This document shows positions 1 through 9,118 of a stretch of DNA of 64,000 bases, piece by piece (within the stretch, counting starts at the first letter, position 1; every line of letters begins with the position of its first letter). A model generated the notes under the pieces. That model ran no database searches. It had not been told where the DNA came from and saw only the letters and a list, made by a program, of their open reading frames with translations. This DNA comes from Echinicola arenosa (lineage in GTDB: Bacteria > Bacteroidota > Bacteroidia > Cytophagales > Cyclobacteriaceae), in the NCBI RefSeq assembly GCF_014841125.1, contig NZ_JACYTQ010000002.1:868001-932000 (forward strand), in the 5' to 3' direction. A program made the position numbers and the translations under genes.

Positions 1-237
1 CTTCCGGATATCATTCCCCAATGGCATGAAATTGAGAAAATATTCATTGCAAAGTGTTTTATGACATTGGAGGATCGTGTTTTTGGTTTTCTTTCCCTTT
101 CTGCCGAGGAGCGGTTCCAACGCCTTTTCGATTACAAAAGAGAGCTTTTTAACCAAGTTCCTCTCCATCAAATTGCTTCTATGTTGGGAATAAGTCCAGA
201 AACCCTGAGCAGAATTCGTAAAAACTTGAATTCTTGA
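1..237 (+). CDS. Crp/Fnr-family transcriptional regulator, C-terminal part (5' truncated by window)
   Basis: Frame 1 is open from the window edge to TGA at 235-237, giving 78 residues without a start. The last ~25 residues form a helix-turn-helix: VPLHQIASMLGISPETLSRI, where the SPETLSRIR recognition helix is typical of Crp/Fnr C-terminal HTH domains. The preceding segment (LSLSAEERFQRL) resembles the linker helix of this family. The cyclic-nucleotide-type sensor domain would lie upstream and is not visible, so the ligand cannot be judged. The gene downstream starts 60 bp away on the same strand. Confidence 0.82.
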   Translation, partial: LPDIIPQWHEIEKIFIAKCFMTLEDRVFGFLSLSAEERFQRLFDYKRELFNQVPLHQIASMLGISPETLSRIRKNLNS

Positions 238-297
238 TATAGATCAAGAAAAACCTGCTCGGATTAATAGACCTTTGGATAATAAAACTTATTCAAA

Positions 298-723
298 ATG
301 AAAATAGAAACACATATTCACATCCAATCGACACCTGAAAAAGTATGGAGTGTTTTAATGGACTTTGAAACTTATCCACAATGGAATCCTTTTATTAAAA
401 GTGTAAAGGGCAAAATTCAATTAGGTCAAAGAATTACAGTGGATCTTCAAGGAATGACCTTCAAACCCAAAATTATAAAGTATCATAAGAACCGCTCTTT
501 CTCTTGGCTGGGCAAGCTCTTATTCCAAGGGATTTTTGATGGACAGCACAGCTTCGATTTAGTAGAAAATAAATATGGAGGTACGGACTTTATCCAAAGT
601 GAAAAGTTCTCCGGACTTTTGGTGCCATTCCTGAAAAGTAAACTTCTCAACGAAACATTGCCTGCTTTTGAACTGATGAATAAAAAGCTAAAAGAAAGGG
701 TAGAAGCTACATCAATTTTATAA
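298..723 (+). CDS. SRPBCC (START-like/polyketide-cyclase) domain protein
   Basis: A 141-residue soluble protein that is essentially one SRPBCC fold. It opens with the typical first strand and helix (IHIQSTPEKVWSVLMDFETYPQWNPFIKSV), followed by antiparallel strands and a long C-terminal helix (KLLNETLPAFELMNKKLKERV). These domains form a hydrophobic cavity for small lipids or aromatic ligands, and no catalytic residue can be assigned here. No signal peptide is seen, so it is probably cytoplasmic. It lies 29 bp upstream of a YdeI-type gene on the same strand and may be co-transcribed with it. The ligand is unknown. Confidence 0.75.
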   Translation: MKIETHIHIQSTPEKVWSVLMDFETYPQWNPFIKSVKGKIQLGQRITVDLQGMTFKPKIIKYHKNRSFSWLGKLLFQGIFDGQHSFDLVENKYGGTDFIQSEKFSGLLVPFLKSKLLNETLPAFELMNKKLKERVEATSIL

Positions 724-752
724 ATTTATACTAGACCTTTCTAATTGGTTCC

Positions 753-1220
753 ATGCAAGTAAAAAAGCCTCTAGTTGATAAAACATTCCTTTTAAGCAAA
801 TTCCCTGGTAAAGGCGGCTGGACTTACACCATTATCCCTGAGATACAACCAGGAAAACACACTCACTTTGGCTGGGTGACTGTCAGGGGCAGCATTGATG
901 GTTATCCATTGGAACACTATAAATTAATGCCCTTTGGAAATGGCCAACTCTTTCTTCCAGTAAAAGCGGCCATAAGAAAGAAGATTAAAAAAGAGGCTGG
1001 TGATCAGGTTAGGGTCATTCTTCATTTGGATGAAACTCCCCTTAAAATCCCTAGCGAACTTCTAGAGTGCTTTGATTACGAACCCAAAGTGGCCCTTGAT
1101 AACTTTCATAGACTTCCTGAATCAGAGCAAAAAGCTTACATAGATTGGATTTATGCTGCAAAAAAAGAAGAAACCAAAGCAAACAGAATTGCAAAAATGA
1201 TGGAAAAACTTCTGCAATAG
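753..1220 (+). CDS. YdeI/OmpD-associated family protein with DUF1905 domain
   Basis: 155 residues. The N-terminal ~95 residues match the DUF1905 beta-barrel pattern (GGWTYTIIPEI, FGWVTVRGSIDGYPLEHYKLMPFGNGQLFLPVKAAIRKKI, AGDQVRVILHLDE). The C-terminal ~50 residues match the YdeI/OmpD-associated helical tail (LPESEQKAYIDWIYAAKKEETKANRIAKMMEKL). The family is poorly characterised; a YdeI homologue has been linked to bacteriocin or peptide resistance. There is no signal peptide. The short gap to the SRPBCC gene suggests one transcript. Confidence 0.78.
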   Translation: MQVKKPLVDKTFLLSKFPGKGGWTYTIIPEIQPGKHTHFGWVTVRGSIDGYPLEHYKLMPFGNGQLFLPVKAAIRKKIKKEAGDQVRVILHLDETPLKIPSELLECFDYEPKVALDNFHRLPESEQKAYIDWIYAAKKEETKANRIAKMMEKLLQ

Positions 1221-1435
1221 CTGCTCAATTCAACTCTACTATCAAAAGCGATCACAACAACTAACCGAAAAACAAGTATTTGATACTTTCATCAAACAAT
1301 TAATAGGCAAAAGAAGTTAAATGCCTATTTTCATTCTAACAGTTTCGCTGAAAAAATAACTCTCAACCGAAATGGTTATCAATTGATTTTTAAAGCATTT
1401 TAATTATACAATAATCCCATAGTAAATTCTAACTC

Positions 1436-3283
1436 ATGAATTCATTTTTCCGAAGAATCGTTTTAATCATACTCATTGTCACAGTATCCTTTTTGAAGGC
1501 CCATAGCCAATCGAGGCCCAACATTGTGTGGATAACTTCTGAAGACAATTCCAAACATTACCTTTCTCTATTTGATTCGAATGGAATATCTACACCCAAC
1601 ATAGAACGATTAGCAGTTACTGGGCTGACCTTTGACCATGCCTTTTCTAATGCCCCCGTTTGTAGTGTTGCTAGATCTACTCTAATCTCTGGCTGTTATG
1701 CACCGCGTGTTGGTGTTCAATTTCATCGAAAGCTTCAAAAAGTACCCCTGCCTAATGGTCTCAAAATGTTTCCAACCTATTTAAGAGAGGCAGGATATTA
1801 CACGACCAATAATGCCAAAGAGGATTACAACTTCATCAAAAATGATGGTGCCTGGGATGACTCGTCCAATAAGGCTTCATACAAAAACCGAAAAGAAGGC
1901 CAACCATTTTTCCATGTCTTCAACATAGCCATTACCCATGAAGGCAGCCTCCACTTTGATGAAAACGTAATAGATAAAATACCGCTCGAGGAACTTCCAG
2001 AACCTGGCAGATTACAGCCAAATCATCCTCAAACCGAACTATTTAAATACACTCGAGCTCGTTACTTATCCAAAATTCAGGATATGGACAAAAAGGTGGG
2101 GGAAATAATCAATGAATTGGAAAAAGATGGACTCCTTGAAAATACATTTATTTTCTATTTTGGGGATCATGGTGGTGTAATGCCAGGTAGTAAGGGCTAC
2201 TTATATGAAACAGGACTTCATATTCCATTGGTTATCCACATTCCTGAAAAATATGCTGATTTGGTAAGTTATCCACAGGGAAGCAGGGTAACAGACTTTG
2301 TTAGTTTTGTAGATTTTGCCCCTACAGTTTTAAAATTGGCTGGAATACAATCTCCTGAACGAATGGATGGTAAATCTTTCCTTAATCCAAAATCTACCCC
2401 TACAAGACAACAAACTTTTGGTTATGCAGACCGCTTTGATGAAAAGTATGATTTGGTGCGCTCCCTAAGAAGTGGTAAATACAAATACATTAGAAATTAT
2501 CAGCCCTTCAACTTCGATGGGTTGATGAACAACTACCGTTATCAACAAAAAGCTTATGAAGAATGGTGGGATTTATATTGCGGTGGAAAACTAGATAAAA
2601 CCCAAGCTAGTTTCTTTAAATCGAGACCGGCCGAGATGCTTTTTGATGTGGAACAAGACCCATTCGAAACCAACAACCTAGCGCAAGATCCAGCTTACAG
2701 AAAAATTCTACTTTCCTTGCGTCACGATCTTAGGGAATGGGAAACATCCATGCCTGACTTATCTTTTTATCCGGAGTTTTATCTGATTAATTCAGCTTTT
2801 AACAATCCCGTTGAGTTTGGAAAATCTCATAAAAAGGAAATACAGCAATATATAAAAATTGCAGATTGGAGTTTGGAGGATTATGATAAAGTAAAAAAAT
2901 CCATTTCTAAAACACTTGATTCTTCTGACCCTTGGGAAAGATATTGGGCCTTAATCGTGGCAAGCAGCTTCGGTCAAGAAGCTAAAGAGATGCAGGTTAC
3001 GATAAAAAGCATCGCGCTAAACGATCCAGAAAAAATCAACCGTGTGAGAGCAGCGGAATTCCTCGGCTTGTTAAAAATAGAAAATCCAGCTCCAATAATG
3101 CTCCAGGCACTGTACAATTCGTCAGACGGAAATGAAGCTTTACTGATTCTTAATTCAATCGTACTCATGCAAGACGGATCTGGTAAGTATGCTTTTGATA
3201 TCGACACCAATAAAATCCATGATGAGGTTAAAAGTAACGAAGAAGTAAAAAGAAGACTATTATATTTAATGGATCAAAACTAA
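1436..3283 (+). CDS. secreted sulfatase (alkaline phosphatase superfamily, S1-type)
   Basis: 615 residues with a signal peptide (about 1-25, ending AHSQS). The sulfatase core begins RPNIVWITSEDNS, where the ED pair is expected to bind Ca2+. The maturation motif is C76-S-V-A-R80 followed by STLISG: the Cys would become formylglycine, but position +2 is Val instead of the usual Pro/Ala. The second metal site is the FGDHGG segment, and the C-terminal region has the family signature EMLFDVEQDPFETNNLA. The last ~150 residues are helical and HEAT-like (DSSDPWERYWALIVASSFG). It should remove sulfate esters or N-sulfates from a polysaccharide outside the cytoplasm; the substrate is not readable. A LysR gene starts 19 bp downstream and a YeiH-type exporter gene follows. 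Confidence 0.88.
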   Translation: MNSFFRRIVLIILIVTVSFLKAHSQSRPNIVWITSEDNSKHYLSLFDSNGISTPNIERLAVTGLTFDHAFSNAPVCSVARSTLISGCYAPRVGVQFHRKLQKVPLPNGLKMFPTYLREAGYYTTNNAKEDYNFIKNDGAWDDSSNKASYKNRKEGQPFFHVFNIAITHEGSLHFDENVIDKIPLEELPEPGRLQPNHPQTELFKYTRARYLSKIQDMDKKVGEIINELEKDGLLENTFIFYFGDHGGVMPGSKGYLYETGLHIPLVIHIPEKYADLVSYPQGSRVTDFVSFVDFAPTVLKLAGIQSPERMDGKSFLNPKSTPTRQQTFGYADRFDEKYDLVRSLRSGKYKYIRNYQPFNFDGLMNNYRYQQKAYEEWWDLYCGGKLDKTQASFFKSRPAEMLFDVEQDPFETNNLAQDPAYRKILLSLRHDLREWETSMPDLSFYPEFYLINSAFNNPVEFGKSHKKEIQQYIKIADWSLEDYDKVKKSISKTLDSSDPWERYWALIVASSFGQEAKEMQVTIKSIALNDPEKINRVRAAEFLGLLKIENPAPIMLQALYNSSDGNEALLILNSIVLMQDGSGKYAFDIDTNKIHDEVKSNEEVKRRLLYLMDQN

Positions 3284-3302
3284 ATTCTTTTACTGGAAAG
3301 CG

Positions 3303-4196
3303 ATGTTAGACTTTAGATTACAGGTATTCCACACGGTGGCCAAAAGACTAAATTTCACTAAAGCCGCCGAAGAACTGTACATCACGCAGCCTGCTGTTAC
3401 TAAACATATCCGGAACATTGAAGCGCACTATCAGGTCAAGCTCTTCCACCGACAAGGAAGTAAAATTTCACTAACGCCTGCCGGAAAAGCCCTATATGAA
3501 GGCGCTGAAAAAATCTTTGGTATCTACAGGAGCCTAGAATTCGAAATGAATAATTTTGCCCAATCTCATCGAGGAGAGTTGAGGATTGGTGCAAGTAGTA
3601 CGGTGGCTCAATATATCTTGCCTCCAATCTTGGCTTCTTTCCGGGAAAAGTTTCAGGACATTCAGTTAACACTTACAACTGGAAACACAGAACAAATTGA
3701 AAAACTGCTAAAAAAGCAGCAAATTGGTCTAGGGATTATTGAGGGATTTTCCAAAAGTACATTCTTTAAGTATACCGAATTTATCAAAGACGAACTTGTC
3801 CTAATTGCAAGAGTTAGCCATCCCTTAAAACATAAAGAAAGTCTGAGCAAAGAAGAATTGCTGGATGTTCCATTACTCCTGAGAGAACCTGGATCGGGCA
3901 CCTTGGAAGTTATCTCCCACAGTTTAAAGGAGCAAGGAATCAGTCTTAGCCAGCTTAAAAAAGAAATGCAACTGGGCAGCACAGAAAGCATAAAGCGCTA
4001 TCTGGTCAATTCCAACGCAATGGCCTTTCTTTCCATTTTCACTGTTCTGAAAGAACTTCAACAAAACGAATTCATTATTATTGATGTGGATAACCTCCAT
4101 ATTGAACGTCATTTTTTCTTTATTCAAGCTCATGGAGAAAAGGAAAACCTCTCTTCATTGTTTATGAAATTTGCCCTTCATCATAACTTGAAGTAA
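3303..4196 (+). CDS. LysR-family transcriptional regulator (CysB/YeiE-like group)
   Basis: 297 residues. The N-terminal winged HTH is clear (LQVFHTVAKRLNFTKAAEELYITQPAVTKHIRNIE), and the remainder is the periplasmic-binding-type effector domain (GELRIGASSTVAQYILPPILASF, then LLREPGSGTLEVI). It sits 19 bp after the sulfatase and 78 bp before the YeiH-family gene, all on one strand. LysR next to YeiH is a recurring arrangement; in E. coli the neighbouring regulator YeiE responds to sulfite. Control of the exporter by a sulfur oxyanion is therefore a reasonable inference, but no operator was identified. Confidence 0.88.
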   Translation: MLDFRLQVFHTVAKRLNFTKAAEELYITQPAVTKHIRNIEAHYQVKLFHRQGSKISLTPAGKALYEGAEKIFGIYRSLEFEMNNFAQSHRGELRIGASSTVAQYILPPILASFREKFQDIQLTLTTGNTEQIEKLLKKQQIGLGIIEGFSKSTFFKYTEFIKDELVLIARVSHPLKHKESLSKEELLDVPLLLREPGSGTLEVISHSLKEQGISLSQLKKEMQLGSTESIKRYLVNSNAMAFLSIFTVLKELQQNEFIIIDVDNLHIERHFFFIQAHGEKENLSSLFMKFALHHNLK

Positions 4197-4274
4197 TCGG
4201 TCATTCCGAAAAACAATTTCCTTCTCGCTGTTTGGTTCCCCATTTTTGTATTATCCCAAACAGGAGTTATTGAA

Positions 4275-5258
4275 ATGGAAAAGATCAGTCAAGCTTTCAG
4301 AAACTTAATCCAGTTACAATCCTTTCTAGATCGTACCTTCAGCTTTCGTGAAATTCTCTTCTGGCTGGTAAGTATTTCTTGCTTATTTCCAATCATCCCT
4401 GCCCCCTTGGCGCTATTATTTGGACTATTATTTGCCAACTTTATTGGATTCCCACTGGCCAATAATAAACAAAGGACAACTGATTACCTTTTACAATTTG
4501 CCATTGTGGGTTTAGGCTTTGGCATCAAAGCAGATGAAGCTATTGCCGTGGGCAAACAAGGCTTTCAACTTACGCTGGCAAGTATCTTTATCACACTAAT
4601 TTTGGGATGGATACTTGGAAAATACTTCAAGTTGGACAAAAAAATAGCCTTTCTAATCTCTGCAGGCACGGCTATTTGCGGAGGAAGTGCTATTGCGGCA
4701 GTGTCTCCAGCCATCAAAGCCAATAAAAGTCAAGTTTCTGTCGCGCTTGGAACCGTCTTTATTCTCAATTCCTTGGCATTATTCGTCTTTCCAGTTGTCG
4801 GCCATGCTCTTGCGCTCAGCCCAACTCAGTTCGGCACCTGGTGTGCCATCGCCATCCATGATACGAGCTCAGTAGTAGGAGCAGCCAGTCAATTCGGTGA
4901 GCAAGCATTAGCTACTGCCACCACAGTCAAACTCGCCCGTGCACTTTGGATTATCCCAGTTACCTTAATAGCGTCAATGATATTCGGAAAAGGCCCAAGA
5001 AAAACCAAAATCCCCTATTTCATTGGTCTGTTCCTATTGGCCATAGTTGCTAACACCTATTTTCCATTTGTCGAAAAATACAGGGTGCAATTTACCCAAA
5101 TTGCCCATGCAGCGATGACCTTGGCCCTATTCTACATTGGTTGTGGCCTATCTAAAAAAACACTGTTTGCGGGTGGAATAAGAACATTTGGTCAAGCTGC
5201 TACGCTGTGGATAATTATCTCCAGCACAACACTCTGGGTTGTCACTTATTATTTTTAA
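4275..5258 (+). CDS. YeiH-family putative sulfate/sulfur-oxyanion exporter (UPF0324)
   Basis: 327 residues, almost all hydrophobic, with about 10 predicted membrane segments. The signature region matches the YeiH/UPF0324 family: LQFAIVGLGFGIKADEA, then ISAGTAICGGSAIAAVSPAIKA, then GTWCAIAIHDTSSVVGAA. Family members are annotated as putative sulfate exporters on limited evidence. A Shine-Dalgarno-like AGGAG at 4263-4267 lies 7 nt before the ATG, which is unusual in this AT-rich genome and supports the start. The upstream sulfatase and LysR genes suggest removal of sulfate or sulfite released by desulfation. Confidence 0.82.
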   Translation: MEKISQAFRNLIQLQSFLDRTFSFREILFWLVSISCLFPIIPAPLALLFGLLFANFIGFPLANNKQRTTDYLLQFAIVGLGFGIKADEAIAVGKQGFQLTLASIFITLILGWILGKYFKLDKKIAFLISAGTAICGGSAIAAVSPAIKANKSQVSVALGTVFILNSLALFVFPVVGHALALSPTQFGTWCAIAIHDTSSVVGAASQFGEQALATATTVKLARALWIIPVTLIASMIFGKGPRKTKIPYFIGLFLLAIVANTYFPFVEKYRVQFTQIAHAAMTLALFYIGCGLSKKTLFAGGIRTFGQAATLWIIISSTTLWVVTYYF

Positions 5259-5264
5259 GAGCAA

Positions 5265-5293
5265 AAAGGGTACTGGAAAAACCTGTACCCTTT
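5265..5293. terminator. bidirectional rho-independent terminator between yeiH-like gene and dsbD
   Basis: AAAGGGTAC (5265-5273) pairs with GTACCCTTT (5285-5293) around an 11-nt loop. It lies between two genes that converge here and can serve either strand. Confidence 0.7.
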
Positions 5294-5311
5294 CTCTATA
5301 TTATCTGACCA

Positions 5312-7477
5312 CTACTGCATAAACGCAGCTTTGGCTTTATCCAAAAAGTCAACAAAACTCTGTGGATCTGTGTCATAAGCCTTAGGCCTGACCAACATGT
5401 TCTCTTCATGATCCAAAATCACATAATAAGGCTGCGCATTATTATTGAATTTGGTAATTTGAAAATCCGCATTTTGTTTTCCTATGGTTTTCTTCACCTT
5501 ATTATCATAAGTCGAGGTATACCAATCTGATTCTGGCAATTCTGTCCTTTCATCGACATATAAGGCGACTATGACAAAGTCATTCTTCAATCTGCTCAGC
5601 ACTTCTGCTTGTGACCAAACTTTAGCTTCCATCTCACGGCAATTCACACAACCGTGCCCCGTAAAGTCAATGAACAAAGGTTTGTTTTCCTTTCTAGCCA
5701 CCCGCAAAGCTTGATCGTAATCGAAGTATCCTTGAATACCATGTGGGAAATGTAATAAATCAGCGAATTTTGGTTCTTCTGTCATCGGCTTGGCTGCACT
5801 TCCACCTCCAGAATTTTCCCTTATCATTTTCTCCAAATTAAAATCGTGCGTCGACATCGGTGGCAAATATCCGCTTAAAGACTTGAGGGGTGCCCCAAAT
5901 AAGCCCGGCACCAGATAAATCACAAAGATAAATGTACCGATGGCGAGTAAAAGTCTAGGCACGCTAAGCTTCTCCATAATGGAATCATGCGGCAATCTGA
6001 TTTTACCCAAGAGATAAAAGCCCATTGAGGCGAATATCACAATCCAGATGGCGATATAAATATCTCGGTCTAATAAACCCCAGTGATAAACCTGATCGGC
6101 TGTGCTGAGGAATTTGAAGGCCAAAGCCAATTCCAAAAAACCCAAAACCACCTTTACAGAGTTTAACCATCCACCAGACTTTGGAAGTCCGTTCAACCAT
6201 TCAGGGAAGATTGCAAATAGCGTAAAAGGAATCGCAAAGGCCAAAGAGAAGGCAATCATTCCCATAATTGGTTTTAGGATCTCACCACCAGCCGATTCGA
6301 TCAAAATCGAACCAACAATAGGCCCCGTACACGAAAATGATACCAATACCAAAGTAAATGCCATAAAGAAAACCCCCGTAAGTCCACCCTTATCCGCTTT
6401 GGCATCCATTTTATTGACCAAACCACTGGGTAAGGTAATTTCAAAAAGACCCAAAAAGGCCAAAGCAAAGAAAATAAATACCAGAAAGAAAAAGAGATTG
6501 GGAACCCAATGGGTAGAAAGCCAATTGGCAAATTCAGGACCTTGAATCGCAGCAACAATAGTTCCAGCCAAAGTATAGATTACAATAATGCTCAATCCAT
6601 AAATAAAGGCATTTCTGATACCTTGTGACCTCGACTTGCTACTTCCTGTAAAGAAAGTAACCGTCATAGGGATCATTGGAAACACACAGGGAGTCAATAA
6701 AGCTGCCAATCCACCCAAAAAAGCAGCTATAACAAATGGTAGCATCGATGTAGCATCTCCTTGCTTTCCCTCCGGATCCAAATCAACCTCCGGAACTTCG
6801 GTCACCTGCTTGTCAGCAGAATTTTCCTGAACTTCAGCATCGTTGGACAAGGAAGTCTGAGCGGTATCCACCTTTTGCTGCATAGGGGGAGCAATCACTT
6901 CACTTTTTTTTTCAGTTTCTTGAGCAGAAACTGCCGTATCTACATCTTCAGAGGTGGCAACATCATTTTTTTTTTCTACTGTTTTCGTTTGGTTCTTTAT
7001 GGCTGCATTGATATTCTTGCTGAAATCTTCTTCATAAGGAACGCACTGGCCAGTAACATCAGAGCACATCTGATAGGACATCACTCCCACAATTTTCACA
7101 GCTGCCTCTGTGATCTTAACTTTCTGTCTAAACTCAGCTTTTCCGGTAAAATAGCTTACCTCACCTTCCCAGATCTCATCCATCTTTCTCTTAGGCTTGA
7201 TCGGGGTGAGCCCTCCAACTTTTTCAAAACCAGAAGAGCCTTCCAAACTCAATTCCGTAATCATTGGGCCTAAATCCGGATCAAAATCGTTTGAGTAGAC
7301 ATACCAGTTTTCAGGAATCTCTGCCTTGAAAATCAGCTCAATTTCATCACCTACAAATGGGGCTTCTTTGGAAAGGGACATTTGCCACTTTGGTGGCTCA
7401 ATCAATTGCGCAAATGTTGAAAAACTCAAAAGACACAACAAAGCGACAATCGGAAAGGACGTTTTAATGCTATTCAT
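5312..7477 (-). CDS. dsbD: thiol:disulfide interchange protein DsbD (protein-disulfide reductase)
   Basis: 721 residues, longer than the ~565 of E. coli DsbD. Order: signal peptide (1-23), an N-terminal DsbD domain with its cysteine pair (CSDVTGQC, in the ~130-140 region), and a Glu/Lys/Thr/Gln-rich linker of roughly 100 residues (about 150-245). Next comes an 8-TM CcdA-type core with the two redox cysteines (LLTPCVFPMIPM and SFSCTGPIVGS), and last a C-terminal thioredoxin domain with C610-V-N-C613 (GHGCVNCREME). It carries electrons from cytoplasmic thioredoxin across the inner membrane to periplasmic thiol proteins. The long linker accounts for most of the extra length. The gene is monocistronic, with a terminator just past its stop. 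Confidence 0.92.
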   Translation of the reverse strand: MNSIKTSFPIVALLCLLSFSTFAQLIEPPKWQMSLSKEAPFVGDEIELIFKAEIPENWYVYSNDFDPDLGPMITELSLEGSSGFEKVGGLTPIKPKRKMDEIWEGEVSYFTGKAEFRQKVKITEAAVKIVGVMSYQMCSDVTGQCVPYEEDFSKNINAAIKNQTKTVEKKNDVATSEDVDTAVSAQETEKKSEVIAPPMQQKVDTAQTSLSNDAEVQENSADKQVTEVPEVDLDPEGKQGDATSMLPFVIAAFLGGLAALLTPCVFPMIPMTVTFFTGSSKSRSQGIRNAFIYGLSIIVIYTLAGTIVAAIQGPEFANWLSTHWVPNLFFFLVFIFFALAFLGLFEITLPSGLVNKMDAKADKGGLTGVFFMAFTLVLVSFSCTGPIVGSILIESAGGEILKPIMGMIAFSLAFAIPFTLFAIFPEWLNGLPKSGGWLNSVKVVLGFLELALAFKFLSTADQVYHWGLLDRDIYIAIWIVIFASMGFYLLGKIRLPHDSIMEKLSVPRLLLAIGTFIFVIYLVPGLFGAPLKSLSGYLPPMSTHDFNLEKMIRENSGGGSAAKPMTEEPKFADLLHFPHGIQGYFDYDQALRVARKENKPLFIDFTGHGCVNCREMEAKVWSQAEVLSRLKNDFVIVALYVDERTELPESDWYTSTYDNKVKKTIGKQNADFQITKFNNNAQPYYVILDHEENMLVRPKAYDTDPQSFVDFLDKAKAAFMQ

Positions 7478-7580
7478 AAATATTCAATACGAATTATCTG
7501 TATGAAAAGGTATTAATGCAGACTAAAGTTCCTGAAAAAACTCCTATTACCCTAATAGATATAGTCAGAACAGACGAAAC

Positions 7581-7621
7581 AATCGGGTAAAGGCAATTAA
7601 GTTTAACGCCATTACCCGATT
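7581..7621 (-). terminator. possible terminator hairpin after the M20 dipeptidase gene
   Basis: AATCGGGTAA (7581-7590) is the inverted complement of TTACCCGATT (7612-7621), starting 10 bp beyond the stop of the minus-strand dipeptidase gene. No long T tract follows on the minus strand, so termination efficiency is uncertain. Confidence 0.45.
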
Positions 7622-7631
7622 AATTATCCTG

Positions 7632-9017
7632 CTACTTAGAAAGTCGTTTAAACTCTTTAAAGAACTGCACAATAGTTTCAATTCCCAAGAAGTAATTCTT
7701 CACCCCATAATGTTCATTTGGAGAATGGATCGCATCGGTATCCAGGCCAAAGCCTAACAAAATTGGGTCAAGTCCTAACTCTTCCTGGAATAGGGAAGTA
7801 ATCGGAACAGATCCACCTTCTCTGGTCGGGATTGCTTGCTTACCAAACACAGCAGAAACAGCTGCTTCAGCAGCTTTGTATCCCACTGATGATGTAGGAA
7901 CCACAGCTGGCTTACCTCCATGATGAGGAGTGACTTTCACTTTTACCGAGTCAGGAGCCAAAGACTCAAAATGTTTTTGGAACAATTCCGAAATCTCATG
8001 GTGATTTTGATGGGGGACCAATCTCATGGAAATTTTAGCATAAGCTTTTGATGGAAGCACTGTTTTGGCTCCTTCACCTATATAGCCTCCCCAAATGCCG
8101 TTTACATCTAAGGTAGGCCTGATCCCAGTGCGTTCTAAAGTGGTAAATCCAGCTTCTCCCTCTACTGATTTAATATCCAGTTTGCGCCTATAATCATCTA
8201 GGTCAAAAGGAGCCTCATTGAGTTTCTTCCTGTACTCAGCTGAAAGTTCTTCCACCTTGTCATAAAAACCAGGGATAGTAATCTTTCTATCCTCATCCTG
8301 TAGTTGGGCAATCATCTTACACAGGATATTAATAGGATTTGCTACTGCGCCACCATAGGTTCCACTGTGCAGGTCACGATTAGGGCCGGTCACCTCCACT
8401 TGCATATATGCTAGCCCTCTCAACCCCACAGTCACAGAAGGCGTATCCAGAGAAATCATGCTGGTATCGGAAATAAGAACCACATCAGCCTTTAACTTTT
8501 CCTTATTGGCTTTGATAAAGTTCTCCAAGTTGTCTGACCCAACTTCCTCTTCACCCTCTATCATAAACTTCACATTACAAACCAATTCACCCTCAGCCAT
8601 CATGGCTTCAAAAGCTTTGACATGCATGTAAAACTGCCCTTTATCATCCGCTGATCCACGAGCAAAAATAGCCCCTTCGGGGTGCATTTCCGCCTTTTTA
8701 ATTACCGGTTCAAAAGGAGCAGAATCCCAAAGTTCATAGGGGTCAGCAGGCTGTACATCATAATGTCCATACACCAAAATAGTGGGCAAAGAAGCATCAA
8801 TGATCTTTTCACCATACACCACTGGATAGCCTGGGGTTTGACAAATCTCTACTTGATCAGCACCGGCTTCGACCAAGCGCGCCTTCACATAATCAGCCGC
8901 CTTGAATACCTCTTCTTTGAATTTTGGGTCTGCACTGACAGATGGTATTCTGAGTAGGTCCAAAAGCTCATTGAGAAACTTTTCCTGATTTTGCTGAATA
9001 TAATCTTTCGATGCCAT
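7632..9017 (-). CDS. M20-family metallopeptidase (dipeptidase)
   Basis: 461 residues, typical for M20 dipeptidases of the DapE/ArgE/carnosinase type. The metal-site elements are in order: GHYDVQP (first His), SADDKGQ (bridging Asp), EGEEEVGS (catalytic and ligand Glu), DTSM, and the late His in DAIHSPNEHYG. The lid/dimerisation insertion begins at DLHSGTYGGAVANP. No signal peptide is seen, so it probably hydrolyses imported dipeptides in the cytoplasm. Neighbours give no pathway hint. Confidence 0.9.
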   Translation of the reverse strand: MASKDYIQQNQEKFLNELLDLLRIPSVSADPKFKEEVFKAADYVKARLVEAGADQVEICQTPGYPVVYGEKIIDASLPTILVYGHYDVQPADPYELWDSAPFEPVIKKAEMHPEGAIFARGSADDKGQFYMHVKAFEAMMAEGELVCNVKFMIEGEEEVGSDNLENFIKANKEKLKADVVLISDTSMISLDTPSVTVGLRGLAYMQVEVTGPNRDLHSGTYGGAVANPINILCKMIAQLQDEDRKITIPGFYDKVEELSAEYRKKLNEAPFDLDDYRRKLDIKSVEGEAGFTTLERTGIRPTLDVNGIWGGYIGEGAKTVLPSKAYAKISMRLVPHQNHHEISELFQKHFESLAPDSVKVKVTPHHGGKPAVVPTSSVGYKAAEAAVSAVFGKQAIPTREGGSVPITSLFQEELGLDPILLGFGLDTDAIHSPNEHYGVKNYFLGIETIVQFFKEFKRLSK

Positions 9018-9118
9018 ATTTGGGATTTTTGATTGATAATGAGAAAGTCCAAAATTACATTTTTAATAGAGGAATTCCACAAAACAATCCATTTTCCAGC
9101 AACTTCCATCGGAATTCA

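Noticed and set aside
6102-6545. 147-codon plus-strand frame inside dsbD
   Set aside because: Antisense shadow of the DsbD membrane domain; Lys/Pro/Thr-rich with no domain.
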